Shown here piece after piece: positions 48,468-57,702 of a stretch of DNA of 64,000 nucleotides. This stretch comes from Ottowia sp. SB7-C50 (GTDB lineage: Bacteria > Pseudomonadota > Gammaproteobacteria > Burkholderiales > Burkholderiaceae_C). The notes below the pieces were generated by a model. The model searched no databases. It saw only the letters and a program-made list of their open reading frames with translations, and had not been told where the DNA came from. Location of the stretch: positions 1,488,001 to 1,552,000 of the forward strand of contig NZ_CP136995.1 in NCBI RefSeq assembly GCF_033110285.1, read 5' to 3'. Numbering within the stretch: the first letter of the stretch is position 1; each line of letters begins with the position of its first letter. A program made the translations under genes and the position numbers.

Positions 48468-48968
48468 ATGAGCCGCCACGTCATCGCCGTCTACCCCGGC
48501 ACCTTCGATCCCATCACGCTTGGCCACGAAGACATCGTGCGCCGCGCGGCCGGGTTGTTCGATGAAGTCATCATCGCCGTGGCGATGGCGCACCACAAGA
48601 AGACGCTGTTTACGCTGGACGAACGGCTGGAACTGGCGCGCGACGCCGCCAGCCGCTACGACAACGTGAGCGTGGCCCCGTTTGACGGACTGGTGCGCGA
48701 CTTCGTGGTGGCGCGCGGCGGCAAGGCCATGGTGCGCGGCGTGCGCGGCGTGACCGACTTCGACTACGAAGCGCAACTGGCCGGCATGAACCGCAACCTG
48801 GCGCCGGACGTGGAAACCATCTTCCTCACCCCCGCGGCCACGCTGCAGTCGGTCAGCAGCACGCTGATCCGCGAGATTTCGCAACTGGGCGGCGACGTGG
48901 CGCCGTATGTGGCGCCGCTGGTGCTGCAGCGCCTGATGGAGAAGAAGCGCGCGCGTCAGGCCGTTTGA
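48468..48968 (+). CDS. coaD: Phosphopantetheine adenylyltransferase
   Basis: 166 residues, standard length. AVYPGTFDPITLGHEDIVRRA contains the nucleotidyltransferase TxGH motif, then KKTLFTLDERLELA, MVRGVRGVTDFDYEAQLAGMN in parts, and the ISSTxIRE equivalent SVSSTLIREI. It makes dephospho-CoA from 4'-phosphopantetheine and ATP. AGGAGA precedes the ATG at 48468. Confidence 0.97.
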   Translation: MSRHVIAVYPGTFDPITLGHEDIVRRAAGLFDEVIIAVAMAHHKKTLFTLDERLELARDAASRYDNVSVAPFDGLVRDFVVARGGKAMVRGVRGVTDFDYEAQLAGMNRNLAPDVETIFLTPAATLQSVSSTLIREISQLGGDVAPYVAPLVLQRLMEKKRARQAV

Positions 48969-48989
48969 AGCGACTTGGGGTCGGCGCCC

Positions 48990-49042
48990 ATTTGCTATCT
49001 AAAAGATAGCTACATGTGCTAATCTGGACTGCGCTGGAGGCA
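48990..49042. repeat. Comamonad-type palindromic repeat, copy 14
   Basis: Perfect GCTATCT-AAA-AGATAGC palindrome (48994-49010) and GCTAATCTGGACTGCGCTGG, between the convergent coaD and fpr ends. Confidence 0.55.
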
Positions 49043-49063
49043 TGTTTCTTTGCCGCCGCGCGT

Positions 49064-49837
49064 TCACTGCTCCACAAACGCCCGTTCCACCACAAAGTCG
49101 CCCGGCGTGGTGGTGTTGCCTTCGTTGAATCCGCGCGTTTCCAGCACGTGCTTGATGGACTTGAGCATCTCGGGGCTGCCGCACAGCATCACGCGGTCGA
49201 CCTGCGGGTCGATCTGTGGCACACCCAGGTCGCGCGCCATCTGGCCGCTTTCGATCAGGTCGGGAATGCGGCCCTGCGTGGGGAAGGGCTCGCGCGTCAC
49301 TGTGGGGTAGTACTTGAGCTGCTGGGTCACCATCTCGCCCAGGAATTCGTGCTTCGGCAGTTCCTGCGTGATGTAGTCGCGGTAGGCCAGTTCAGACACC
49401 AGGCGGCAGCCGTGCACCAGGATCACTTCCTCGAACTTCTCGTAGGTGTCGGGGTCGCGGATGATGCTCATGAACGGCGCCAGGCCCGTGCCGGTGCCGA
49501 ACAGGTACAGCCGCTTGCCCGGCAGCAGGTAGTCGATCAGCAGCGTGCCGGTGGGCTTGTGGCCAACGATGACGCTGTCGCCCGGCTGGATGTGCTGCAG
49601 CCGGCTGGTCAGCGGGCCGTCCTGCACCTTGATGCTGAGGAATTCCAGCGTTTCCTGGTAATTGGGGCTGACGATGGAATACGCGCGCAGCAGCGGCTTG
49701 CCGTTGACGCGCAGGCCGATCATGGTGAAGTGGCCGTTCGAAAAGCGCAGGCTGGTCGAGCGCGTCGTGGTGAAGCTGAACAGGCGGTCCGTCCAGTGGT
49801 GGACGGTGAGGACTTTTTCTTCGTCGAAGGCGGCCAT
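49064..49837 (-). CDS. fpr: Ferredoxin/flavodoxin--NADP+ reductase
   Basis: 257 residues from MAAFDEEKVL. FAD-binding RAYSIVSPNY, PLTSRLQHIQPGD, and NADP-binding FGTGTGLAPFMSIIRD and CGSPEML, with a family-typical C-terminus ending VVERAFVEQ. Class I bacterial Fpr, passing electrons between NADPH and ferredoxin or flavodoxin, often in redox defence or Fe-S assembly. An upstream in-frame ATG at 49879 would add 14 residues not usual in the family. Confidence 0.94.
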   Translation of the reverse strand: MAAFDEEKVLTVHHWTDRLFSFTTTRSTSLRFSNGHFTMIGLRVNGKPLLRAYSIVSPNYQETLEFLSIKVQDGPLTSRLQHIQPGDSVIVGHKPTGTLLIDYLLPGKRLYLFGTGTGLAPFMSIIRDPDTYEKFEEVILVHGCRLVSELAYRDYITQELPKHEFLGEMVTQQLKYYPTVTREPFPTQGRIPDLIESGQMARDLGVPQIDPQVDRVMLCGSPEMLKSIKHVLETRGFNEGNTTTPGDFVVERAFVEQ

Positions 49838-49906
49838 GGAACTTGCGCGGGCGATGAGGGAAACCCCGTATTGTCGCATCCACGCTTAGACGCATTCAGC
49901 ATGAGC

Positions 49907-51617
49907 TTATGCCGCCACGCCTTCCACCATGAGCCGCACGCGCCGCACGCCCTGCCATTCGTCGGCCTCCAGCCGGAAGGCCAGGCGCGCGCGCGCGGGC
50001 AGCGGGTCGGTGCGGCCGAACCAGATGCCATCGACCGGCTGGCCCTGGTGGCGCAGCTTCAGCGCCAGGTGCTTTTCGCCCACCAGGCGCTGGCTGACCA
50101 CCTCGACCTCTTCGCTGAACACCGGCGGCGCAAAGCCCTGACCCCAGACTTCGCGGTGCAGCGTGTCGACCATGTCCGCGCGGCGGTATTCCGGCGGCAG
50201 CGGGCCGTCGGTCTCCAGCTTGCGCGTCAGCGTGGCGGCGTCCAGCCATTCGGCCGCCACCCGCTGCAGCGCCTGATCGAAGGTGTCGAAGTGCTGCTGG
50301 GCAATGGTGCAGCCGGCCGCCATGGCGTGGCCGCCAAACTTGACCAGGACGCCGGGGTGGCGCTTGGCCACCAGGTCCAGCGCGTCGCGCAGGTGAAAGC
50401 CGGGGATGGAGCGGCCCGAGCCCTTCAGTTCATGTTCGTGCCCCGGCGCGCTGCTGGCGGCAAACACGAAAGTGGGGCGGTGCAGCCGGTCCTTCAGCCG
50501 CGCGGCGACGATGCCGACCACGCCTTCGTGGAAGTCGGGGTCGAACACGGCCAGCGCGGCGGGCGGCGCCTGGGTGTCGTCGAAAAGGCCGGCGGCGATC
50601 TGCAGCGCCTGCTCGCGCATGCCGCCTTCGATCTCGCGCCGCTCGCGGTTGATGGCGTCCAGCGTGCGCGCCAGCTCGTCGGCGCGCGCGGCGTCGTCGG
50701 TCAGCAGCAGCTCGATGCCCAGCGTCATGTCGGCCAGACGGCCGGCGGCGTTGATGCGCGGGCCCAGCGCAAAGCCAAAATCGAAGGTGGTCGCCTTGGC
50801 CGCGACCCGGCCGGCGACCGCAAACAGCGCCGACAGGCCCACCGGCATCTGCCCCGCGCGAATGCGCCGCAGGCCCTGCGCCACCAGCCGGCGGTTGTTG
50901 GCGTCCAGTCTGACCACGTCGGCCACCGTGCCCAGCGCCACCAGCGGCAGCAGCGCATCCAGCTTGGGTTGGCTGGCCAGGTCGAAAGCGCCGCGTGCAC
51001 GCAGTTCGGCGCGCAGCGCCAGCAGCACGTAGAACATCACGCCCACGCCGGCCACGCACTTGCTTTCGAAATCGCAGCCCGGCTGGTTGGGGTTGACGAT
51101 GCCGTCGGCCGCCGGCAGCTCGGCGCCGGGCAGGTGGTGGTCGGTCACCAGCACCTGCAGTCCCAGCGCGCGCGCGCGCGCCACGCCGTCGACGCTGGCG
51201 ATGCCGTTGTCCACCGTGACGAGCAGGTCGGCGCCCCGCGCGGCCACACGCTCGGCAATCGGCGGCGTCAGGCCGTAGCCGTCGACCACGCGGTCAGGCA
51301 CCAGGTAGTCGAGGTGCGGCGCCCCCAGCAGCTTCAGGCCGCGGATGCCGACCGCGCAGGCGGTGGCGCCGTCGCAGTCGTAGTCGGCCACGATGCAGAT
51401 GCGCCGCCCGGCGGCCATGGCGTCGGCCAGCAGCACCGCCGCTTCGCCCACGCCCTTCAGGCCCGTGGGGGGGCAGCAGGCGGCCCAGCGCATCGTCCAG
51501 CTGGTCGGCCCCGGTGATGCCGCGCGCCGCGAACAGGCGCGCCAGCAGCGGGTGCACGCCCGCCTGCTGCAGCGCCCAGGCGGCGCGGGGAGGGACGTCT
51601 CTTACTTCAAATTTCAT
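49907..51617 (-). CDS. recJ: Single-stranded-DNA-specific exonuclease RecJ (frameshifted)
   Basis: ATG (complement 51615-51617) overlaps the upstream gene's stop as ATGA and gives MKFEVRDVPPRAAWAL, the RecJ start. The frame breaks in seven G at 51467-51473; removing one base gives LLPPTGLKGVGEAA and the intact remainder. DHH-family motifs follow: IVADYDCDGATA, VTVDNGIAS, VTDHHLPGAELPAA, and the C-terminal DHHA1 domain with GGHAMAAG. Repaired length about 569 residues. RecJ degrades ssDNA 5' to 3' in repair; its importance argues that the frameshift is an artefact. Confidence 0.9.
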
Positions 51618-51668
51618 AGCTGACTGCGCAAGTCTGACAGGCGCTGGGGCCTGAAAAGGCTTGAAAGC
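51612..51668. repeat. Palindromic repeat spanning the upstream-gene stop and recJ start, copy 15
   Basis: CATAGCTGACTGCGCAAG-TCTGA-CAGGCGCTGGGGCC then AAAAGGCTTGAAA. The ATGA overlap of the two genes lies within it. Confidence 0.6.
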
Positions 51669-52562
51669 CTGAACGCCAGGCCGTGACCGGGCTGCAGCGT
51701 CAGCGCGCGCCGCGGGCCGCACAGCGTCAGTCGCACGTCGTGCCCGGCGTCCAGTGACTGGCGCAGTGCCGCGATGCTGTCGGCGTCGATGGCCTGCCAC
51801 GCCGCCTGCCACGCGGCCAGATCGGGCGTGGCGTCGGGCGCCAGCCGCCCATCGACGCGCAGCCCCGGTCGCGGCGCGATGGCGTGGTCGAGCACACCCG
51901 CGCCTTCGATCCACAGCGCGTTGACGGGCAGTTGCCGCGCCTGCTCGCGCGCGTCGTTGACGGGGTGGGTGTACAGCAGCATCTGCAGCTCGTTCTGCAG
52001 GCGGTGCAGTTGCGCGCTGCGCTCGGGCGTGGCGGCCTCGACCAGCCGGTCGCGCGTCAGCGGGTGCTGCGCGGCGCGGGCGGACGAGCAGGTGGACAGA
52101 TCGCGCAGCAGTTCACCGCGTGCCAGCCAGGCATCGGGGCGGACGTAATCGAGCGTCAGGCCGTCGTCCTGCAGCAGCGGCTGCACGGCGGCCAGCAGCG
52201 CGCGCGATTCGGCCTCGGCCAGTGCCAGTTGCCCCGGCGGCAACAGGCTGATGTGGTCCAGCCCCAGCTGCCAGTGGCAGGGGCGCAGCCACGCGCAGGG
52301 TTGGCCCGGCGTGCCGGTGTCGAAGGCGGCCCAGGGCACGCGGCCCGGTGCGCCAGGCAGGCCGTGGGCGCGGGCCAGCGCGCGCTCGAAAGGCGTGTCG
52401 GGCGCGTCGTCGTCGCAGGTCAGCGTGTCGGCCAGACGCAGGCGCTTGAGCAGCGCCTGCAGGTGCGGCAGCGGCGGCAAGGGTGGCGGCGGGGCGCCGT
52501 CGGGCAGAACGGGCGCGGCGTCGGGAATCAGCAGGTGAGTCGGCTCGTGCGCGGGGGGGCAT
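51614..52562 (-). CDS. Conserved COG4255-type protein paired with recJ (frameshifted at start)
   Basis: The ATG complement is at 52560-52562, but the next bases are a run of seven G at 52553-52559. With one removed the protein reads MPPAHEPTHLLIPDAAPVLP and continues for about 315 residues. Visible features: HERALARAHG-like segment FERALARAHGLPGAPG, LRPCHWQLGLDHISLLPP, and NELQMLLYTHPVNDAR. This is the betaproteobacterial family often labelled phosphoglycerate mutase-like, with no proven function. It overlaps recJ by 4 bp and is divergent from lolC. Its last ten or so codons are encoded by the dispersed repeat. Confidence 0.75.
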
Positions 52563-52644
52563 AAGCAGGGATTGTCGGGGATGCGAAAATCCCTCCCTTT
52601 GGCTTGCGGGCGGCGCTGTTCGGGCGTGCCCGCCCACACACCCG

Positions 52645-53913
52645 ATGTCTCTGCCTTGGCGATGGCCCTATGAAATGCTGCTCGGCTGGCGCTACACGCG
52701 CGCCGGGCGCGCCACGCGGCGCAATGGCTTCATCTCGTTCATCTCGGCGGCGTCCATGCTGGGCATTGCGCTGGGCGTGGCGGCACTGATCATCGTGCTG
52801 TCGGTGATGAACGGCTTTCAGAAGGACGTGGCCGGGCGCATGCTCAGCGTGATCTCGCACGTCGAGGTGTTTTCGCCCGACGGCGCGGCGCTGCCCGACC
52901 CGACGCGCACGCTGTCCGAAGTGCGCGGCAACCCGGAAGTGATTGGCGCCGCGCCCTTTATCGGCGCGCAGGGCCTGCTGGCGCGCGGCGAAACCATGCA
53001 GGGCGCGATGGTGCGCGGCATCGACCCGACGCTGGAACCGGGCGTGACCGACGTCGCCGCGCAGATGAAGGACACCCTGCTGCCCAAGCTGGTGCCGGGG
53101 CAGTTCGGCATCCTGCTGGGCAGCGACCTGGCGCGCAAGCTGGGCGTGGGCGAGGGCGACCAGGTGACGCTGATCGCGCCCAGCGGCCAGGTCACGCCAG
53201 CCGGCGTGGTACCGCGCCTGAAGCAGATGACGGTGGTGGGCACCTTCAGCAGCGGGCACTATGAATACGATTCGGCGCTGGCCATGCTGCACATGCAGGA
53301 CGCGGCGCGCATCTTCCGCCTTGAAGGGCCGACCGGCATCCGCCTGAAGCTGCGCGACCTGCACCAGGCCCGTCAGGTGACCGACCAGCTGGCGGGATCT
53401 TTAAGCGGCCACCTGCTGCTGCTGGACTGGACGCGCCAGAACCGCACCTGGTTTGCCGCCGTGCAGCTTGAAAAACGCATGATGTTCATCATCCTCACGC
53501 TGATCGTGGCCGTGGCGGCGTTCAACCTGGTCAGCACGCTGGTGATGACGGTGCAGGACAAGCGCGCCGACATCGCCATCCTGCGCACGCTGGGCGCCAG
53601 CCCGGCCAGCATCATGAAGACCTTCATCGTGCAGGGCGCGCTGGTGGGCGTGATCGGCACGCTCGCGGGGCTGGCGCTGGGGCTGCTCATCGCCTTCAAC
53701 ATCGACGTCATCGTGCCGTTTCTTGAAAACCTGTTCAGCGCCAGCTTCCTGCCCAAGGACATCTACCTGATCAGCAAGATGCCGAGCGACCCGCAGGCGG
53801 CCGACATCGTGCCCATCGCGGTGATTTCGCTGCTGCTGGCCTTCGTGGCGACGATTTATCCGAGCTGGCGCGCGAGCCGGGTCAATCCGGCGGAGGCGTT
53901 GCGGTATGAATAG
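52645..53913 (+). CDS. lolC: Lipoprotein-releasing ABC transporter permease LolC/E
   Basis: 422 residues. N-terminal TM segment with LGWRYTRAGRATRRNGFISFISAASMLGIALGV in parts, a large periplasmic domain (about 50-270), then three C-terminal TM segments with DKRADIAILRTLGASPASIMKTFIVQG and an ending WRASRVNPAEALRYE. It extracts mature lipoproteins from the inner membrane with LolD, which follows. One permease gene is present, so it may act as a homodimer (LolF-like). Confidence 0.95.
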   Translation: MSLPWRWPYEMLLGWRYTRAGRATRRNGFISFISAASMLGIALGVAALIIVLSVMNGFQKDVAGRMLSVISHVEVFSPDGAALPDPTRTLSEVRGNPEVIGAAPFIGAQGLLARGETMQGAMVRGIDPTLEPGVTDVAAQMKDTLLPKLVPGQFGILLGSDLARKLGVGEGDQVTLIAPSGQVTPAGVVPRLKQMTVVGTFSSGHYEYDSALAMLHMQDAARIFRLEGPTGIRLKLRDLHQARQVTDQLAGSLSGHLLLLDWTRQNRTWFAAVQLEKRMMFIILTLIVAVAAFNLVSTLVMTVQDKRADIAILRTLGASPASIMKTFIVQGALVGVIGTLAGLALGLLIAFNIDVIVPFLENLFSASFLPKDIYLISKMPSDPQAADIVPIAVISLLLAFVATIYPSWRASRVNPAEALRYE

Positions 53914-53914
53914 G

Positions 53915-54018
53915 ACCCCCCCCCTGAGGCGCTGACGCGCCATCCCCCCGAGGGGGACAACACCGGCGGCCGGCGCAGGTCCGGCCACGGTGTTTCCGCG
54001 GCGCCTGCTCCGCGGCGA
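53915..54018. repeat. GC-rich intergenic repeat, inverted copy
   Basis: CCCCCTGAGGCGCTGACGCG, CCCCCCGAGGGGGAC and CCGCGGCGCCTGCTCCGCGG: the reverse-complement order of the mosaic at 38061-38174. It separates lolC from lolD (144 bp). Confidence 0.6.
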
Positions 54019-54052
54019 TCCGAACGGCCTGCTGCGCGGCCTGGGGGGAGTG

Positions 54053-54072
54053 GAGCTATGAATACGATAGCT
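54053..54072. repeat. Repeat palindrome over the lolD start codon, copy 16
   Basis: AGCTAT-GAATACG-ATAGCT, perfect 6-bp arms around the ATG at 54058. Confidence 0.45.
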
Positions 54073-54771
54073 GAGTACGATTATCCAGCGGGCGCTGAGG
54101 CTGTGTTGGAGGCCCGATCGGTCACCAAGCGGTTTCAGGAAGGGCCGCTGGATGTGACGGTGCTGCACGGGGTCGATCTGACGGTGCGGGCGGGGGAGAC
54201 GCTGGCGATCGTCGGGCAGTCCGGGTCGGGCAAGAGCACCTTGCTGCATCTGCTGGGTGGGCTGGACGCGCCGACCAGCGGGCAGGTGCGGCTGATGGGG
54301 CAGGACTTTGCCGATCTGGCGCCGGCGCAGCAGGGTGAATTGCGCAACCGCCACCTGGGTTTCGTCTACCAGTTTCATCACCTGCTGCCTGAATTCAGCG
54401 CGCTCGAAAACGTGGCCATGCCGCTGTGGATTCGCCGCCAGCCGCGCGAAGACGCCGCCAAGGTGGCCGAGCGCATGCTGGGGCAGGTGGGCCTGTCGTC
54501 GCGCATGCACCATCGCCCGGCCGAGCTGTCGGGCGGCGAACGTCAGCGCGTGGCCATCGCCCGCGCGCTGGTCACGCAGCCGGCGTGCGTGCTGGCCGAC
54601 GAACCGACCGGCAACCTGGACCGCGCCACGGCCGACGGCGTGTTCATGCTGATGATGGACCTGGCCGCCAACCACGGCACCGCCTTCGTGCTGGTGACGC
54701 ACGACGACGCGCTGGCGGCGCGCTGCGGCAGGGCGCTGCGGCTGGTGCAGGGGCGGCTGGCGGCCGATTGA
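54058..54771 (+). CDS. lolD: Lipoprotein-releasing ABC ATPase LolD
   Basis: 237 residues. Walker [12 protein letters not shown], LolD signature [22 protein letters not shown] in parts, ABC signature [15 protein letters not shown] and Walker [12 protein letters not shown]. The start region AGCTATGAATACGATAGCT is a palindrome of the dispersed repeat type, so residues 1-5 (MNTIA) and the spacing to a GGAG site are repeat-derived. Powers lipoprotein release with LolC. Confidence 0.95.
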   Translation: MNTIAEYDYPAGAEAVLEARSVTKRFQEGPLDVTVLHGVDLTVRAGETLAIVGQSGSGKSTLLHLLGGLDAPTSGQVRLMGQDFADLAPAQQGELRNRHLGFVYQFHHLLPEFSALENVAMPLWIRRQPREDAAKVAERMLGQVGLSSRMHHRPAELSGGERQRVAIARALVTQPACVLADEPTGNLDRATADGVFMLMMDLAANHGTAFVLVTHDDALAARCGRALRLVQGRLAAD

Positions 54772-54787
54772 GCGCGGCGCCGCGCCG

Positions 54788-55372
54788 TCAAGCGTCGGGG
54801 TGGCCAGCCGACGACGCGCGTTGGCGCGCCCGGCGGCGCGCCCACAGCACGTAGGCCAGCCCGACAGCCACCACCCCCAGCGCGAGCCAACCTTCGTAAT
54901 GCTGCGCCTTGCCCAGCAGCGCGTGAGCGGCCTCGCCGAAGAACCAGCCGAGTCCCGTCAGCAGCGCTGCCCACAGCACCGCACCCACGGCGTTGAACAG
55001 CGCAAAGCGCTGCCACAACATGCTGCTCGACCCCAGCAGCACCGGCCCTGCGATGCGAAAGCCGTATAGAAACCGGACCGCCACCACCAAACCTGCGCCA
55101 AAGCGCTGCAGCCACGCATCGACCTGTGCCCGCTGCGCCGCGATGCGCGGCCAGCGCGCCAAAATTTGCGGTGCAAAGCGCCGTCCCAGCAGGAAGAAGC
55201 CCATGTCGCCCACAAATCCGGCCACCGCCGCCACCGCCATCACCCAGGGCCAGTGCAGATAGCCGCGGTGCGCGGCAAACCCGGCGAGCAACAGCACCGT
55301 CTCGCCTTCGAGCAGGCAGCCCACGGCAACGGCGGCGTAGCCGTATTGGTTGATGAGAGCGGGGATGTCCAT
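54788..55372 (-). CDS. DedA-family membrane protein
   Basis: 194 residues. DedA/SNARE-associated (VTT) domain: YAAVAVGCLLEGETVLLLAGF, VAGFVGDMGFFLLGRRFA, VVAVRFLYGFRIAGPVLLGSS with the conserved Arg/Gly motif, and a C-terminal TM followed by a basic tail. Family members flip lipid carriers or affect proton-motive force. Its end converges with lolD (16 bp). ATG at MDIPALIN; a TTG three codons upstream is less likely. Confidence 0.9.
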   Translation of the reverse strand: MDIPALINQYGYAAVAVGCLLEGETVLLLAGFAAHRGYLHWPWVMAVAAVAGFVGDMGFFLLGRRFAPQILARWPRIAAQRAQVDAWLQRFGAGLVVAVRFLYGFRIAGPVLLGSSSMLWQRFALFNAVGAVLWAALLTGLGWFFGEAAHALLGKAQHYEGWLALGVVAVGLAYVLWARRRARQRASSAGHPDA

Positions 55373-55515
55373 GACGTTCAATCCTTCAGTCGCTATCGTG
55401 CCGCCGTTGGTGGCGGGCAGACCGGGCGACCTGGTGGCTCAGAGCAAAGTCGCTCATCGTATCGGCACGCGGATCGGCGCGCGTGTCCTGCCACCACCGT
55501 TTCTACAATGCCTCC

Positions 55516-56430
55516 ATGGCCATGCACTTTGACCTCGTGGATCTTCGTCTGATGGCGCACATCGCTGACGCGAACAGCATGACGCGTGGCGCCGAGCTGT
55601 CGTTCATCTCGCTGCCCGCGGCCAGCACGCGCATCAAGAACCTGGAAGAGAGCATCGGCACTAAGCTGCTTCATCGCACCAGCCAGGGCGTGAAGCTGAC
55701 GCCGCCAGGGCAGGCCTTCGTGACGCACGCGCGCCTGGTGTTGGGGCAGATCGAAAACCTGCGCGGCGACATGCAGGAATACGTGCGCGGCATTAAGGGC
55801 CACGTACACGTGCTGGCCAACACCACGTCGCTGGGCGAATTCCTGCCGCCCGTGCTGCGCCACTTCTTGCGCCGCCATCCCGACGTGAACATCGACCTGC
55901 GCGAGCGGCTGTCGCACGACATCGTGCGCGCCGTGACGGAAGCCAAGACCGACATCGGCATCGTGGCTGGCCTGGTGCGCACCGAGAACCTGCAGACGCT
56001 GCCTTACCGGCGCGACCGCCTGGTGCTGGTGGTGCCCACCGGCCACGCGCTGGACGGGCAGACCCAGGTCGACTTCGCCGACACGCTGGCGCTGGACCAT
56101 GTTGGCCTGCACGAAGCGAGCGCCATCCACGCTTTTCTACGCCAAGCCAGCGACCAGTTTCATCGACCGATCAAGCAGCGTATTCAGGTGGGTAATTTTG
56201 AAACGGCTTGCCGCATGATAGAAGCCGGCGTGGGCGTGGGCGTGCTGCCCGAATCCGCCGCCAGCCGCCACGCGCAGGCGATGGACATTGCCATCGTGCC
56301 GCTGTCGGATGCGTGGTCGGTGCGCGAAATGCAGATCTGCGTGCGCAGCCTGGACGCCTTGCCCTCGTTCGCGCAGGAACTGGTCGACATGCTGGTGGCC
56401 GACGCACAAGGGCGGCTCCAGCTGGAATGA
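55516..56430 (+). CDS. LysR-family regulator next to the atu-like operon
   Basis: 304 residues from MAMHFDLVDLRLMAHIADANSMTRGAE in parts, a LysR DNA-binding domain with recognition region LPAASTRIKNLEESIG. The effector domain follows (VHVLANTTSLGEFLPPVLRHF; GIVAGLVRTENL). It converges with the CaiB gene, so control of the atu-like operon is plausible but not shown by shared promoter. An in-frame GTG at 55483 would extend it by 11 residues. Confidence 0.87.
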   Translation: MAMHFDLVDLRLMAHIADANSMTRGAELSFISLPAASTRIKNLEESIGTKLLHRTSQGVKLTPPGQAFVTHARLVLGQIENLRGDMQEYVRGIKGHVHVLANTTSLGEFLPPVLRHFLRRHPDVNIDLRERLSHDIVRAVTEAKTDIGIVAGLVRTENLQTLPYRRDRLVLVVPTGHALDGQTQVDFADTLALDHVGLHEASAIHAFLRQASDQFHRPIKQRIQVGNFETACRMIEAGVGVGVLPESAASRHAQAMDIAIVPLSDAWSVREMQICVRSLDALPSFAQELVDMLVADAQGRLQLE

Positions 56431-56433
56431 TTT

Positions 56434-56477
56434 GCTCCTAAAAACGGAGCTATCAACGCTTATCCGATAAGCGCTGC
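56434..56477. terminator. Bidirectional terminator-like repeat, copy 17
   Basis: GCTCC-TAAAAAC-GGAGC (56434-56450) followed by GCTTATC-C-GATAAGC within AACGCTTATCCGATAAGCGC. Sits between the convergent stops of the LysR and CaiB genes; the sequence fits the dispersed repeat family. Confidence 0.55.
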
Positions 56478-56478
56478 G

Positions 56479-57696
56479 TTAGATAATGCCGCGCTTTCTG
56501 AGGTCGCCGAGCGCGTCGGCGTCCAAGCCCAGCGCTTGCGCTAGAACCTCGTCGCTGTCTTGCCCCAGCATCGGCGCGGCGCGGTAGTGCAGGGGGGTCT
56601 GTGAATAACGGATTGGATTGCGCAGGCTCGGTACGTCGGTGCCGCGCCCATGGGGCAGGGTAAAGGCGAGTTCGCGATGGCGCGTCTGCGGGTCTTCGAA
56701 CACCTGCGCCATGTCGTTGATCGGCCCGCAGGGTACGCCGGCTTGTTCGAAGGCGGCCAGCAGCTCGGCGCGCGCGCGTTGGCGCAGCAGCGGCGCCAGC
56801 AGATCGCGCAGCGCCGCGCGGTGCTGCACCCGTTGGACATTGGTGGAAAAACGCAGGTCGCTGACGTATTCGGGGCGCCCGAGCACCCCGCACAGCGCGG
56901 TGAACTGGCCGTTGTTGCCGGCGGCGACGATCAACTGGCCGTCGGCGCAGTCGAACACCTCGGACGGCGAGGCGATCGGGTTGGTGTTGCCAATGCGGGC
57001 CGGCACCTTGCCGGTCATCAGGTAACCGAGCGCCAGGTGGCCGTTCAGCGCCACCGAGGCGTCCAGCATGGCCGCATCCACGTGCTGGCCCTGGCCCGTC
57101 TCGCGTCGATGGTGCAGCGCGCCCAGAATGCCGATGGTGGCGTACAGCCCCGTGACCACATCGGTGATGGGGATGGCCGTGCGCATGGCACCCGCGCCCG
57201 GCGTGCCGTCGGGCTGGCCGCAGGTGCTCATGACGCCCGCCAGGCCTTGCAGGATGAAGTCATAGGCGGGCCGCGCGGCGTAGGGGCCGTCAGGGCCGAA
57301 GCCGGTGACCGAGCAATACACGATGTCGGGCCGCAGGGCGCGGATGCTCGGCTCGTCCAGGCCATAGCGTGCCAGAGACCCGGCCTTGTAGTTTTCGACC
57401 ACCACGTCGCATTGCGCCGCCAGTTGCCGTGCCAACGTTGCCCCTTCGGGCGTGGCGATATCCAGTGTGATGGAACGCTTGCCCCGGTTGTAGGCCAGGT
57501 ACAGGGCGGAATCATTGCTGTCGCCACCGCTGGCCGCGTCGGGCAGAAAGGGGCCCATGCGACGGGTGTCGTCGCCTTCGCCCGGCTTCTCGATCTTGTA
57601 AACCGTCGCGCCCATGTCCGCCAGCACCTGCGTGCACAGCGGCCCAGCGATGACGCGCGTCAGGTCGAGCACCTTCACGCCATGGAGTAGCGCCAT
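56479..57696 (-). CDS. CaiB/BaiF class III CoA-transferase
   Basis: 405 residues, full family length. LLHGVKVLDLTRVIAGPLCTQVLADMGATVYKIEKPG in parts, NRGKRSITLDI, the catalytic Asp in YDFILQGLAGVMS-type context, DAAMLDASVALNGHL and FEQAGVPCGPIND. It moves CoA between acyl groups and would activate an imported carboxylic acid. It is last in the leftward atu-like unit, 6 bp after the Bug gene. Confidence 0.92.
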   Translation of the reverse strand: MALLHGVKVLDLTRVIAGPLCTQVLADMGATVYKIEKPGEGDDTRRMGPFLPDAASGGDSNDSALYLAYNRGKRSITLDIATPEGATLARQLAAQCDVVVENYKAGSLARYGLDEPSIRALRPDIVYCSVTGFGPDGPYAARPAYDFILQGLAGVMSTCGQPDGTPGAGAMRTAIPITDVVTGLYATIGILGALHHRRETGQGQHVDAAMLDASVALNGHLALGYLMTGKVPARIGNTNPIASPSEVFDCADGQLIVAAGNNGQFTALCGVLGRPEYVSDLRFSTNVQRVQHRAALRDLLAPLLRQRARAELLAAFEQAGVPCGPINDMAQVFEDPQTRHRELAFTLPHGRGTDVPSLRNPIRYSQTPLHYRAAPMLGQDSDEVLAQALGLDADALGDLRKRGII

Positions 57697-57702
57697 GTCA
57701 GC

